A DNA stretch of 64,000 nt from Candidatus Gastranaerophilales bacterium (lineage in GTDB: Bacteria; Cyanobacteriota; Vampirovibrionia; Gastranaerophilales; Gastranaerophilaceae): positions 1 through 64,000 of the forward strand of contig CALUTJ010000001.1 of the NCBI GenBank assembly GCA_944323685.1, in the 5' to 3' direction. Positions 26,363 to 36,221 of this stretch are shown here, piece by piece (within the stretch, counting starts at the first letter, position 1; every line of letters starts with the position of its first letter). A program made the position numbers and the translations under genes. The notes beneath the pieces are model-generated. The model had not been told where the DNA came from, searched no databases, and saw only the letters and a list, made by a program, of their open reading frames with translations.

Positions 26363-27155
26363 CTTGTTCCTTACACCGGTTAATTATGCTGACAATAGAG
26401 TTTGACGCTTCTTCGCAGTTATCAGGCTCAATTAATTCAGTATGTCTTACAATAACCGGTCTGTAAGCCTTTTTTACTTGAGTCGGAGAACCGCAGAAAC
26501 CCGTTTTAGAAGTTTCAGCAGATATATCACCGGCACTAAGAACCGTTATATCTGTTGTTTGAGCTTTTATCCAGCCGTTTACAGGTACAGTAAAATCTAT
26601 GTCCTTTAATGTAGTTGATACTAAAGCCGGATGTGTTATTTTGATTTCCTGCTTGTAAGCAGATGTGTCTTTAATCCACACCGAATATTCATTACAAATA
26701 TCTTTTAAGGCAGTTACGCCCGTAATTTGTGCAATACCAAGTCTTTGTGCAAGACTTGACGGTGTTTGAGCAGTATCACCGTCAACTGCCTGATAACCGC
26801 AAATAATTAAGTTAAAATCACTGCAATGTGTTTTAACAAATTGGGACAATACATAAGCTGTTGCCAGTGTGTCCGAGCCGGCAAATTTTTTGTCGCAAAG
26901 CAGATAAGCATCGTCACAGCCGAAGGCAATTGCTTCTTTAAGAGCCTCTTTAGCCTGCAATGGCCCCATTGATACAGCGCTTATTTTACAATCACCGAGT
27001 GCAGACTTTATATTTTTTGCTAATTGGACAGCACCTAAGTCGTAAGGATTAATGACCGACTCAAGCCCTTCTCTTTGTATTGTATTATGCTCAGTCCACC
27101 TGATATCTGTAGTATCCGGAACCTGCTTTACAAACACGAGTATTTTAAAACACAT
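26352..27155 (-). CDS. etfB: Electron transfer flavoprotein, beta subunit
   Basis: 267 aa with the beta-subunit signature (ILVFVKQVPDTTDIRWTEHN, VINPYDLGAVQLAKNI, VSMGPLQAKEALKEAIAFGC, LIICGYQAVDGDTAQTPSSL). Starts one base after the nadC stop, so translation is probably coupled. Whether it is a classic or a bifurcating Etf cannot be settled here; the partner dehydrogenase is not in this operon. Confidence 0.94.
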   Translation of the reverse strand: MCFKILVFVKQVPDTTDIRWTEHNTIQREGLESVINPYDLGAVQLAKNIKSALGDCKISAVSMGPLQAKEALKEAIAFGCDDAYLLCDKKFAGSDTLATAYVLSQFVKTHCSDFNLIICGYQAVDGDTAQTPSSLAQRLGIAQITGVTALKDICNEYSVWIKDTSAYKQEIKITHPALVSTTLKDIDFTVPVNGWIKAQTTDITVLSAGDISAETSKTGFCGSPTQVKKAYRPVIVRHTELIEPDNCEEASNSIVSIINRCKEQDDN

Positions 27156-27156
27156 A

Positions 27157-28002
27157 TTATTGAATATCCAATCCTAAATCAATAACCGGAGCCTTTGCAA
27201 CAATGGCGCTTGTCGAGATAACATCAACACCTGTTGCCGCAATTGCGTTTATCGTATTAATTTTAACATTTCCGCTGGCTTCGACAATAGCCTTATGGTC
27301 GATTATTTTAACGCATTCACGCATTTCGTCTATTGTCATGTTATCAAGCATAATAATGTCGCATCCGGCGTTGAGTGCTTCTTTAACCTGCTTTGCAGTA
27401 TCGCATTCAACTTCGATTTTATGAGCATGGGATAAATTTCTTTTTATTAATTCAACAGCTTTAGTTATTGAGCCGGCGTGTTTAATATGATTGTCTTTTA
27501 TCATGACACAGTCACACAGATTAAACCTGTGCAGCCTTGCGCCTCCAACCATCACGGCATATTTTTCAAACATCCGAAATCCCGGTGTATTTTTTCTTGT
27601 GTCCGTAACTTTTGCATTATAAGGAGCAATAGCCTCCTGATAGCGTTTTGTTTGTGTTGCAATGCCGCACATTCTTTGCATGTAATTGAGTGCTGTTCTT
27701 TCGCCTGTCAAAACTTCACGAGCTGGGCCGGTGATTTCTGCAAGAGTTGTACCTTTATTTACATAATCACCGTCAGAACAAAATGTATTTACAACAACTT
27801 TATCCGACAATACGGAAAATACACGTTTAAATACTTCTAAACCGCAGACAACAGTGTCTTCTCTTGTGTTTAGCTGTGCTGTTATATTATCAGAGCCCGA
27901 ATACAAAAAGTCCGTTGTTATATCTCCGTACCCGATATCTTCTTTAAGAGCATTCTTTATATGCTCGTCAATCATAAAATTATGCAATAATTTTTGAGTC
28001 AT
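27157..28002 (-). CDS. nadC: Nicotinate-nucleotide pyrophosphorylase (quinolinate phosphoribosyltransferase)
   Basis: Joins quinolinate and PRPP to form nicotinate mononucleotide in de novo NAD synthesis. 281 aa from ATG 28002, chosen for AGAGGA nine bases upstream; it overlaps the nadB end by 23 bp. Motifs seen: EDIGYGDITTDF, ERTALNYMQRMCGIATQT, DTRKNTPGFRMFEKYAVMVG, GGARLHRFNLCDCVMIKDNH, IEVECDT, DIIMLDNM, EASGNV. NadA (quinolinate synthase) is not in the window. Confidence 0.95.
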   Translation of the reverse strand: MTQKLLHNFMIDEHIKNALKEDIGYGDITTDFLYSGSDNITAQLNTREDTVVCGLEVFKRVFSVLSDKVVVNTFCSDGDYVNKGTTLAEITGPAREVLTGERTALNYMQRMCGIATQTKRYQEAIAPYNAKVTDTRKNTPGFRMFEKYAVMVGGARLHRFNLCDCVMIKDNHIKHAGSITKAVELIKRNLSHAHKIEVECDTAKQVKEALNAGCDIIMLDNMTIDEMRECVKIIDHKAIVEASGNVKINTINAIAATGVDVISTSAIVAKAPVIDLGLDIQ

Positions 28003-29623
28003 CAGGTCTGTCCTCTGATTTTTGTGTATGTCCGGCATGCTCAAAAGAAACCGTATTGCTGACGGAATCGGCTCTAAAATGTGCTCCGACAGATTCTTTT
28101 CTGCTTAATGCTGCGTTTGTTATGCATTTAGCAACAAGCAGCATGTTTCTTAATTCATATTCGTCAAGAGAAGAACATCTGTATTTATTATCAAAGACAT
28201 CATTTATCTTGTTTAATTCAGAAAGAGCGGTTAACAAAGATGTTTCCGTCCTGATAATACCGACATTGTTCCACATGACATTTTTAATTTTGGCTTTAAG
28301 CTCTGTTACATCGTAATCTTCAATATTAAGATTATCAGATTCCGCATATTTTTTGATAGTATTTAAGACAGTCTCATCAATAATTTTGGAGCTGTGCAAA
28401 TCTTGTTTGGTCACGGTATTTACAAACTCGTAAGCCGAAACAACACACTCTAACAAAGAATTGCTTGCCAGCCTGTTTGCACCGTGCAAAGAGGTGCATG
28501 CGGCTTCGCCTATTGCAAATAAATTGTTAATTGAAGTTTTTCCGTTGATTTCCGTTTTAATGCCTCCCATACAATAGTGAGCAGCAGGTGCAACGGGTAT
28601 AAAATCTTTAGTGATATCAATGTTGTTTTCAAGGCATGTTTTATAAATATTCGGAAATCTCTTCTTAAACTTGTCTATTCCTATAAAAGATGCGTCTAAA
28701 AACACTTTATTTCCCTGTGACAGCTGAGAATAAATTTCTCTTGCTACTACGTCACGCGGGGCAAGATCTTTTTGTGCAAAATCCTGCATAAAGTATTCAC
28801 CGTTCTGGTTTACAAGTTTTGCACCTTCTCCTCTTACTGATTCAGAAATTAAAAAACGAGAATCACTGTTTTCGAGAGCAAGTGCAGTCGGGTGGAACTG
28901 GATAAACTCCATATCTTTAATTTTGGCATGCGCTTTTATAGCAAGAGCCAGCCCGTCACCAGTCGTCACCGAAGGATTTGTTGTGTATTTATAAATTTGT
29001 CCGGTGCCACCTGTCGCAAGTACTGTAACAGGAGCATAGAGGGCTTCGTATTCTTTTGTTGCGGAATTAAAAGAAATCACGCCTCTACAGTTGTCATGCG
29101 AATCCAGAAGCAATTCAACAGCAAGCGTCTGCTCATAAATTGTTACGTTTGGCGCAATTGTTTTATCATTTTTTAATTTATCAACAAGAGCTTTCTCTAT
29201 TCCGTAACCTGTTGCGTCCCCGCCTACATGGAGTATTCTTCTGACACTGTGCGCACCTTCAAGGGTAAAATTAAGCTTATTTTCTTCATTTCTGTCAAAA
29301 TTAACTCCGCATGCCATTAAATCTTCTATTGCATGCTGACTGTTTTCGGAAATAAATTTAACCACATTGAAATCGCAAAGCCCGCAACCTGCTTTAATGG
29401 TATCTGCCACGTGCAGGCTGATTGAATCAGGGGTGTTTTCTTTTAATACACCGACAATACCGCCCTGCGCGTATCTTGAATTACATTCCGACAAAGCCGA
29501 TTTTGTCAGTAACAATATGCCGTCAGGAACTTTTGAGCTTTGAGCAAGCTTTATTGCGGCATATAACCCCGCGATTCCGCTGCCTACTATAATTGCAGAA
29601 TATGTTGAATGTTTCATCGGCAT
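27980..29623 (-). CDS. nadB: L-aspartate oxidase
   Basis: Oxidises L-aspartate to iminoaspartate, first step of de novo NAD synthesis. 547 aa of the succinate dehydrogenase/fumarate reductase flavoprotein group: FAD motif (GSGIAGLYAAIKLA), SRYAQGGIVG, substrate segment EGAHSVRRILHVGGDATG, HYCMGGIKTEI and ATCTSLHGANRLASNSLLE-like segment (EAACTSLHGANRLASN). First gene of nadB-nadC-etfB-etfA. In an anaerobe the electron acceptor is usually fumarate; the linked etf genes raise another possibility. Confidence 0.94.
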   Translation of the reverse strand: MPMKHSTYSAIIVGSGIAGLYAAIKLAQSSKVPDGILLLTKSALSECNSRYAQGGIVGVLKENTPDSISLHVADTIKAGCGLCDFNVVKFISENSQHAIEDLMACGVNFDRNEENKLNFTLEGAHSVRRILHVGGDATGYGIEKALVDKLKNDKTIAPNVTIYEQTLAVELLLDSHDNCRGVISFNSATKEYEALYAPVTVLATGGTGQIYKYTTNPSVTTGDGLALAIKAHAKIKDMEFIQFHPTALALENSDSRFLISESVRGEGAKLVNQNGEYFMQDFAQKDLAPRDVVAREIYSQLSQGNKVFLDASFIGIDKFKKRFPNIYKTCLENNIDITKDFIPVAPAAHYCMGGIKTEINGKTSINNLFAIGEAACTSLHGANRLASNSLLECVVSAYEFVNTVTKQDLHSSKIIDETVLNTIKKYAESDNLNIEDYDVTELKAKIKNVMWNNVGIIRTETSLLTALSELNKINDVFDNKYRCSSLDEYELRNMLLVAKCITNAALSRKESVGAHFRADSVSNTVSFEHAGHTQKSEDRPDDSKIIA

Positions 29624-29877
29624 AATTTATCCCCTTTAATTGAATTTTAATACAAAAGGATAAATTTTACTACTGCTCTTGATGAGATATTAAGTTTAAA
29701 ATTTGCATTTAAAAATTGTTAGCGATATTCTTGTTTTACTGGGATATTTTAATATTGTTAATGCGTATCCGTATATTTTGTTAACTTTTGTTAATTATCC
29801 TGCGCACAGCTAACAAATTTTTTTATATTTGGTTATTAAGCTAATGTAAACATCTACATCTGTTTAACGGAGGGAAA

Positions 29878-30063
29878 ATGATTAACCAACCTACAACTTA
29901 TGTACCGGTGGCACAAACTCCGGTCATGCCTCAAGCTCCACAATTTAATGCAATTAAAATTGACATTCAGGGCGCTACTGTCGGTGCACCGGCTCCTGCC
30001 GCACCTATGCCGCCTGTTAATCCGCCTGAAAATGTCGGACAGAATGTAAATTATACAGCATAG
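29878..30063 (+). CDS. 61-aa proline-rich small protein with the APxFNAIKI motif
   Basis: 61 aa, rich in Pro, Ala, Val and Gln, probably disordered. The stretch PQAPQFNAIKIDIQGATVGA parallels PAPEYNAIKINIVDPKVNAP in the next gene, so the two share an N-terminal module. ATG is preceded by GGAGGG and the gene is followed by a strong terminator, so it is a real, independently transcribed small gene. Function unknown. Confidence 0.7.
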   Translation: MINQPTTYVPVAQTPVMPQAPQFNAIKIDIQGATVGAPAPAAPMPPVNPPENVGQNVNYTA

Positions 30064-30102
30064 AAAAAAAGCAACCGTTTATAAAATAGCGGTTGCTTTT
30101 TT
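30064..30102 (+). terminator. Rho-independent terminator
   Basis: A 12-bp stem (30066-30077 with 30090-30101, AAAAAGCAACCG) and a run of T at its end, directly after the stop of the 61-aa gene. Confidence 0.9.
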
Positions 30103-30242
30103 AGCTAACTTCCAGTTTCCGGTGATTATTACAACAAATTATTTGTTACAAAATATTAATAAAATTTTGAAGAAATAGCAATTTTAAATCTTCACGACTA
30201 TTAAACAAATAGAAATTAATTAAGTTAAATAAGGGGAATAAA

Positions 30243-31328
30243 ATGGTACAGCCAGTTTCTACTAATTACACAATGCCGATGCAGCCGATGCAAATTCCTG
30301 CTCCGGAATACAACGCGATTAAGATAAACATTGTTGACCCCAAGGTTAATGCCCCAGGTGTACAACAAACTCCTTCAGTATATTCTTATCCGCAATCACA
30401 GATTTACAGCTACCCGCAGGCACAACAACAGGTTTACATGCCCCCTGTGCAGCAGCAGGCTCAAGTTTACATGCCTCAGCCGACTCCTGTAGCACAAAGT
30501 GCACCAGTGACACAACCTATGCCTGTTCCGCCAGCTCCCCAAGTTATAAATACACAGACTGTTAACCAAACACCTCCTTCAGTAGTACCGCAGGCACCTG
30601 CTCAAGAACAGGCTCCTGCTCCTCAACAACCGGCTGCGCCGGCAGCTCCGGCCGCAGAAGCTCCGCAGGCTGCACCTCAGCAACCGGCAGCAAACGTAAC
30701 TTCTTTTACACAAAGAATCAACTCTAATGACCTTGAAGATGTGGGGAAAGCCATTGAAGAAGTAGCTGATATTGCACAAACAAGACCTGCACCTGAGCTT
30801 CTTGATACAGGTTTAATGGAATCTTTGCTCGGTGTTATCGGCAAAGACAGCAGCACTCTTGAAGGCCCTACAGAAAGACAAAAAGAATTAAGACAACAGG
30901 TTCTTGAAGGTAAACAGCTTTCTGACGCAGATATGGCTGAAGCTAACAAAATCACTCCGTTAGAAATGGCTGAAAGAAACAAACAGTACGCATTGTTCAC
31001 AACAGCAATTTTACAAAACCAGTTGATTGATGAATTCAAAAAGACAAATAACATGACTCCTGATATCAAAGATTTGCCGGGTATGGAACAAATAGTTACA
31101 ACTATCAAAGACAACCCGAACCCGATGTTGAGAGCAAGCGGTTTGGCAGCACTTGCATATAACGCAAGACCTGAATACAAACCTGTTATGAAAGAAATCT
31201 TTGAATTGTCACAACAGGATGCTGATGAAAACGTACAAAAAGTTGCAGCAGAAGGACTTGCTAAGTTAGCCACCGTTATGGATGCTCCCGCAGCTCAACA
31301 ACCGGCTGCACCCGCTCAAGCAGCATAA
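30243..31328 (+). CDS. Pro/Gln-rich protein with APxYNAIKI motif and C-terminal HEAT-like domain
   Basis: 361 aa in three parts. Residues 1-40 hold the PAPEYNAIKINIVDPKVNAP motif shared with the 61-aa gene. Residues 40-155 are a low-complexity Pro/Gln/Ala/Tyr region with YSYPQ and QVYMP repeats. Residues 160-345 are helical (RINSNDLEDVGKAIEEVADI, NPNPMLRASGLAALAYNARP, VQKVAAEGLAKLA) and look like HEAT/armadillo repeats that bind partners. The tail is Ala/Pro-rich. No signal peptide. Followed by a terminator; function unknown. Confidence 0.78.
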   Translation: MVQPVSTNYTMPMQPMQIPAPEYNAIKINIVDPKVNAPGVQQTPSVYSYPQSQIYSYPQAQQQVYMPPVQQQAQVYMPQPTPVAQSAPVTQPMPVPPAPQVINTQTVNQTPPSVVPQAPAQEQAPAPQQPAAPAAPAAEAPQAAPQQPAANVTSFTQRINSNDLEDVGKAIEEVADIAQTRPAPELLDTGLMESLLGVIGKDSSTLEGPTERQKELRQQVLEGKQLSDADMAEANKITPLEMAERNKQYALFTTAILQNQLIDEFKKTNNMTPDIKDLPGMEQIVTTIKDNPNPMLRASGLAALAYNARPEYKPVMKEIFELSQQDADENVQKVAAEGLAKLATVMDAPAAQQPAAPAQAA

Positions 31329-31352
31329 TAAAAATTAAAAATATATATGGAT

Positions 31353-31393
31353 AAAGGCAGACTTGTAATTTTCAAGTTCTGCCTTTATTTTTT
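31353..31393 (+). terminator. Rho-independent terminator
   Basis: Stem AAAGGCAG(A)CTTG at 31353-31365 pairs with CAAG(TT)CTGCCTTT at 31373-31386 with one imperfection, followed by ATTTTTT. Confidence 0.85.
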
Positions 31394-31444
31394 ACAAAAA
31401 TTTAATATTTAGACTAAATACTAAAAATCGGTTTTAATAAAAAT

Positions 31445-31789
31445 ATGTCAGATGAAATCAATGAAAAAGTAATAAATATATTCAGCAAACATATCAAAAA
31501 CAAACCGGCCAACACGCCTGAGAAAGTTAAGACTTTTGCAGGGTTCAGCTATGTGAGAATGGACAAAGACGCTAACGGTTATCCGTTTAAAGAAGAAAAT
31601 CTGCTTGAGTATGCAAAAGAATGCCATTACATAGTTAAAGTGATGCGCAAAAAAAACGGGGCACCGGCTTTGTACAGCTATAATGTACCGAGTGACAAAC
31701 TGCTTGATTTTCTGTTGATGTTCAGAAATAATGAACTTAGCGGTAGTATTATTGAAATTGATAAATTTTTGCCGAAAAGTATAATATAA
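31445..31789 (+). CDS. Hypothetical 114-aa protein upstream of the radical SAM gene
   Basis: 114 aa, cytoplasmic, mixed alpha/beta by composition, no recognised family. Its stop (TAA) shares a base with the ATG of the radical SAM gene, so the two are translationally coupled and presumably functionally linked. Upstream lies a terminator, so this gene starts the operon. Confidence 0.72.
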   Translation: MSDEINEKVINIFSKHIKNKPANTPEKVKTFAGFSYVRMDKDANGYPFKEENLLEYAKECHYIVKVMRKKNGAPALYSYNVPSDKLLDFLLMFRNNELSGSIIEIDKFLPKSII

Positions 31790-34293
31790 TGAGAAAACTT
31801 GATGAAAAAACTCTTGATAAGCTTTTGTTTAACGTAAACAAGCCTTATCAGTATATGGGCCATGAACTGTACTCATATAATAAAGATTTTGAAAATGCCG
31901 GTGTCCGTTTTGCGATAGCTTTTCCGGATAAATACGAGGTTGGCGCAAGCAATCTCGGACACAGAATTATTTATGAAACCTTAAATTCAATTGAAGGGTG
32001 CATGTGCGACAGAGCTTACGCGCCTGACACGGATTGCAAACAGGAAATAGAAAACCAAAAACTGTTCTTATACGGTGTAGAATCCAAGGTGTGCCTCGGC
32101 GATTTTGATTTGCTCGGTTTTTCTTTACAATATGAACTGGCATATCCTACAGTTTTAGCAATGCTTAAATTGTCAGACATTCCCGTACGTTCTGATGAAA
32201 GAAATGAAACCCACCCCATAGTTTTATCGGGCGGGCCCTGCACATACAATCCTGAGCCGCTCAAAGACTTTATAGACGGTTTTTTAATAGGTGACGGCGA
32301 AGATATACTTAAAGAAATTGTTGCGGTATATAAAGCTGCTAAAAAAGCTGAAAAAACAAGAAAAGAAATAATTGCGGATTTAGCAAAAATTGACGGATTG
32401 TATGTACCGGCATTGCATAACGGACAAAAAATTAACAAAAGAATTTATGATTTTTCTGTTGATTCGGTGCCGACAAAACCGCCTGTTCCTTTTTCTACCT
32501 CAATACATGACCGCGCTGTTATGGAAATAAGAAGAGGCTGCGGCAGAATGTGCAGATTCTGCCAGCCGGGACACGTCAATCTGCCGATTAGAGAAAGAAA
32601 AGCTAAAGACATAATCAAACTGACAAAAGAACTGGTAAAAAACACCGGCTATGATGAGTTTTCAATGCTTTCTCTGTCTTCTAACGATTATACAAACATA
32701 GAGCCTGTTCTTGAAGAGTTAACCTGTTATTTCAGCGAAAAAAAGGTTTCTGCCTCTCTGCCAAGCCAGAGAATAGATCGTTTTAACATACGATTGTCAA
32801 ATCTAGTTAAGGATGTAAGAAAAACGACCATAACACTTGCACCTGAGGCCGGTTCGCAGCGGCTTAGAGATGTTATAAACAAAAATATTTCAAAAGAACA
32901 AATTGTTAATACAACTCTAGATTGTTACAAAAACGGATATGACAGCATAAAATACTATTTTATACTCGGTCTGCCTACTGAGACCTATGAAGATATTGAT
33001 GAAATGATAGAACTGCTGGGCGGTATAAAATACAGGGCCAAACAAATCAAAAATGAGCTGGGATTAAAACAGGATTTAAAACTTAACTGTACACTGTCAA
33101 TCTTTGTTCCAAAACCATTTACCCCTTTCCAATGGGTTGGGCAGGATTCTTTGCAAACTATCAGTGAAAAAATAGCTTACATAAGAGAAAAATCAAAATC
33201 ACTAAAAGGTGTAAGAATCAAAATCCACGAAAAGTATATATCTGAAATTGAAGCTGTGCTTACGCGCGGTGATTCATCCTTATGCAAGTATATTGAAAAA
33301 CTATACGAAAACGACTGCTATCTGGATGCATGGGATGAGAATTTTGACAAAGACAAATGGTATTCAATTGCTAAAGAGTGCGGATTATCCCTCGGAGAGC
33401 TTTCTCAGAAAACCTACGGTACAGAAGAAGTGCTTCCATGGGATTTTATCAATGTCGGCATAAAAAAAGACTGGTTTATAAATGAATACAATAAGGCAAT
33501 GCAAAGCAAATCAAGTGTTCCGTGCGAAACTAAATGCTCAAACTGCGGAATTTGTCAGGAATACAGTGTGTCAAAGCATCTGGATACAAACTACGAACCT
33601 GAAATGTCTTGCAAAATCTCTTATTCTTCCGATTCAATAAAAAAATACAGAGCTAAAGTCACCAAAAAAGGATACTTAAAATATCTTTCTCATTTAGATT
33701 GGCAAAATACGCTTGTAAAAGGACTGTTTCGTTCACAATTGCCCGTAGTGTTTACAGAGGGCTTTAACCCGATACCAAAAATATCACTCGGAGCAGCTTT
33801 GCCGATATTTATTGATAGCTTAACGGAATTTATTGACTTTGAACTATACGGGGACTTGCCGGCAGATGAAATAAAAGACAGATTGAATGCTGTTTTAGAT
33901 GAAAATGCACGGATTATTAATATTTATGAAATACCCAAAAAGGCTGAATCCTTAGATATAACTACACAATGGGCTCGTTATGAAATTTCGCCTCTTGATG
34001 AAGGTATTTTCAAAATCGAATTTTTAGAGTATATTAAAGATAAGCTTACTTCAGAAGATGAAATATTCTTAACGAAGAAGACAAAAAAAGGTGTAGACAA
34101 ATTAATAAACATTAAACATTCAGTAAGAGATGTTGAATTTAAAGACAATAAATTATATGTAACTCTTAAAACAGGGCAAAATCAGGAGATTCCTGCTCTG
34201 CGTGCTGATGATTTAATGAAAATTTTCTATCCCGAAGCAAAGTTTAATATTACCAGAACAGCTTTGTACGATAAAGATTTCAATCTCTTATAG
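31789..34293 (+). CDS. TIGR03960-type B12-binding-like radical SAM protein fused to a DUF2344 domain
   Basis: 834 aa. N-terminal cobalamin-binding-like region (about 1-190), radical SAM core (about 240-520) with the cluster motif RRGCGRMCRFCQPG (Cys-x3-Cys-x2-Cys), a cysteine-rich linker (CETKCSNCGICQEYS, about 579-593) and a C-terminal DUF2344 domain (about 618-834; KYRAKVTKKGYLKYLSHLDW, EGFNPIPKISLGAALPI). Such proteins are commonly encoded next to RNase E/G, as here. The exact reaction is unknown; related enzymes methylthiolate or methylate RNA or protein. Confidence 0.9.
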   Translation: MRKLDEKTLDKLLFNVNKPYQYMGHELYSYNKDFENAGVRFAIAFPDKYEVGASNLGHRIIYETLNSIEGCMCDRAYAPDTDCKQEIENQKLFLYGVESKVCLGDFDLLGFSLQYELAYPTVLAMLKLSDIPVRSDERNETHPIVLSGGPCTYNPEPLKDFIDGFLIGDGEDILKEIVAVYKAAKKAEKTRKEIIADLAKIDGLYVPALHNGQKINKRIYDFSVDSVPTKPPVPFSTSIHDRAVMEIRRGCGRMCRFCQPGHVNLPIRERKAKDIIKLTKELVKNTGYDEFSMLSLSSNDYTNIEPVLEELTCYFSEKKVSASLPSQRIDRFNIRLSNLVKDVRKTTITLAPEAGSQRLRDVINKNISKEQIVNTTLDCYKNGYDSIKYYFILGLPTETYEDIDEMIELLGGIKYRAKQIKNELGLKQDLKLNCTLSIFVPKPFTPFQWVGQDSLQTISEKIAYIREKSKSLKGVRIKIHEKYISEIEAVLTRGDSSLCKYIEKLYENDCYLDAWDENFDKDKWYSIAKECGLSLGELSQKTYGTEEVLPWDFINVGIKKDWFINEYNKAMQSKSSVPCETKCSNCGICQEYSVSKHLDTNYEPEMSCKISYSSDSIKKYRAKVTKKGYLKYLSHLDWQNTLVKGLFRSQLPVVFTEGFNPIPKISLGAALPIFIDSLTEFIDFELYGDLPADEIKDRLNAVLDENARIINIYEIPKKAESLDITTQWARYEISPLDEGIFKIEFLEYIKDKLTSEDEIFLTKKTKKGVDKLINIKHSVRDVEFKDNKLYVTLKTGQNQEIPALRADDLMKIFYPEAKFNITRTALYDKDFNLL

Positions 34294-34345
34294 CTGTGTA
34301 ACGGTAATCTTTACAGGTTTATACAAGTTTTAAAAGGAATATTCT

Positions 34346-36211
34346 ATGGCAAAATCAATAGTTATTGCGGAACGCGACAACATCGCAGCTGTGTTTGAAG
34401 ATAACAAAATCACTGAATTTTATATTCACAGAGGCGAAATTCTCTTAGGTGACGTATATTTAAGCAAAGTAGAAAATATACTTCCGAGTATTGAAGCAGC
34501 TTTTGTAAACGTAGGCTCTGATAAAATGGGCTTTTTACATGCAGCTGACGTAATAGGCAAAGGCGGATTGCAAGACAAACTTTCCCCTAAACAAAAACTC
34601 GTTGTACAGGTTGTAAAAGAACCGACAGGTCATAAAGGCCCCAGAGTCACAACATCTATTAGTCTGCCGGGAAGATTTTGTGTACTAATGCCTCAAGAAG
34701 CAGGCATAAGCGTAAGTAAAAAAATCATGTCTTCCAAAGAACGTGCCAGACTTAAGTCTATTGTCAGTCTGTTAAAACCGGTAGGGCTTGGAGTAATTAT
34801 CAGAACTGAAGCAGAGGGCCAAACAGAAGCCGAAATTCAGGAAGATTTGGAAATTTTACTCGAAAAATGGAATACCATTGTCACTCAAGCAGAGCTTGTA
34901 GATGCACCTAACCTGCTATACAGAGATCAGGATTTACTTTACAGGGTAATCAGAGAAGCCTGCACTGAAGATGTAAAAGAAATTGTTGTAGACACGCCTT
35001 ATGCAATGCACAGAACACAGCAATTGATACAGAACTGGAACTTAAACAGAAATATTGATATATCCGTTTACAAAGGCAGCGAGCCTCTTCTTGTCGCCTC
35101 AGGCGTAAAAAAAGAAATTGAGCTTGCACTGCAAGACAAAGTAAATCTTCCATCCGGCGGATATTTATTTATTCAAACAACGGAAGCCCTGACTGTTATT
35201 GACGTAAACAGCGGCAAATTTATCAGTTCCGCAACTCAGGACGAAACCATTCTAAAAACAAATAAAGAAGCTGTTAAAGAAATTGCCAGACAGCTAAAAT
35301 TACGCAACATTGGCGGTATGATTATCATTGACTTTATCGATATGCTCAGCCGTGCTGATAAAATTGCAATTCTTGAAGAACTTGAGCTGGCTGTAGAAGA
35401 TGATAAATCAAAACCTCAGGTCGGGCAGCTGTCTGATTTAGGGCTTGTTGAAATGACAAGACACAGACAGGGACAAAGTCTTTCAGAAATATTTACAAAG
35501 AAATGCCCTCACTGCCACGGTACAGGTCATATACTTGAAGACTTTGGCTTTGCCTCATCGCTTTCAGAAGGCGAACAGCGCTCTAAGGCAGCTAAGCTTA
35601 AACTGCCTATGAATGCAAACAAAAACAAACATAACGACAAACACAGTAAAGTCTTTAATTATCAAAATCCTAACCAAAACGGAAATCAACAAAAAAACGA
35701 CTACGACAGAAGAAATCACCAGCAAAACAAATCTGATGAAATAAAATCTACGGAAAATGACAATATTGAAATGCAAGTCGAGTCCAAGCAGGATAAAAAA
35801 CAGCGTTTTAACAAAAACAACAGAAGAAACAAAAATAAAAAAGATAACAAAGAATTAAATACGCAAATACAAGAACAGGTTGCTCAAGAAGAGTTAATTA
35901 TTCAAGAGCCTGAAATGTCAGAACCGGCACCACAGGTTGAACAGCCTGCACAGGCAGTAGAAATTCAGGAACCTGTTGCTGAAAAACCTGTAAAACAAAC
36001 TCGAAAAAGAGTTTCAAGAAAAGCAAAAAAAGCAGAAGAAGCTGCGGCAGCTGTTCAGGAGCCATTGCCTCTTGAACCGGTAGCAGTTGTTCCTGTTGAG
36101 TCTGAGCAGCAAAAAACGGCTAAAAAGCCGACAAAAACACGTAAGGCTTCCCGTGCAAGGAAAAAGCCAGCGGCTGACAAAGCAGAAACCACGGAAATGC
36201 AAACAGTATAA
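34346..36211 (+). CDS. rng: Ribonuclease E/G family endoribonuclease
   Basis: 621 aa. S1 domain near the N-terminus (HRGEILLGDVYLSKVENILP, AAFVNVG), RNase H-like and 5'-sensor regions, catalytic aspartates in TVIDVNSGKF and GGMIIIDFIDM, and the zinc-link CPHCHGTG (about residue 390). After about residue 410 the chain is low-complexity (Lys/Asn/Gln, then Glu/Pro/Ala, then basic), typical of the scaffold or RNA-binding tail of RNase E rather than of the shorter RNase G. Cleaves RNA in processing and decay. Follows the radical SAM gene by 52 bp. Confidence 0.93.
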   Translation: MAKSIVIAERDNIAAVFEDNKITEFYIHRGEILLGDVYLSKVENILPSIEAAFVNVGSDKMGFLHAADVIGKGGLQDKLSPKQKLVVQVVKEPTGHKGPRVTTSISLPGRFCVLMPQEAGISVSKKIMSSKERARLKSIVSLLKPVGLGVIIRTEAEGQTEAEIQEDLEILLEKWNTIVTQAELVDAPNLLYRDQDLLYRVIREACTEDVKEIVVDTPYAMHRTQQLIQNWNLNRNIDISVYKGSEPLLVASGVKKEIELALQDKVNLPSGGYLFIQTTEALTVIDVNSGKFISSATQDETILKTNKEAVKEIARQLKLRNIGGMIIIDFIDMLSRADKIAILEELELAVEDDKSKPQVGQLSDLGLVEMTRHRQGQSLSEIFTKKCPHCHGTGHILEDFGFASSLSEGEQRSKAAKLKLPMNANKNKHNDKHSKVFNYQNPNQNGNQQKNDYDRRNHQQNKSDEIKSTENDNIEMQVESKQDKKQRFNKNNRRNKNKKDNKELNTQIQEQVAQEELIIQEPEMSEPAPQVEQPAQAVEIQEPVAEKPVKQTRKRVSRKAKKAEEAAAAVQEPLPLEPVAVVPVESEQQKTAKKPTKTRKASRARKKPAADKAETTEMQTV

Positions 36212-36221
36212 AGGTAATATT

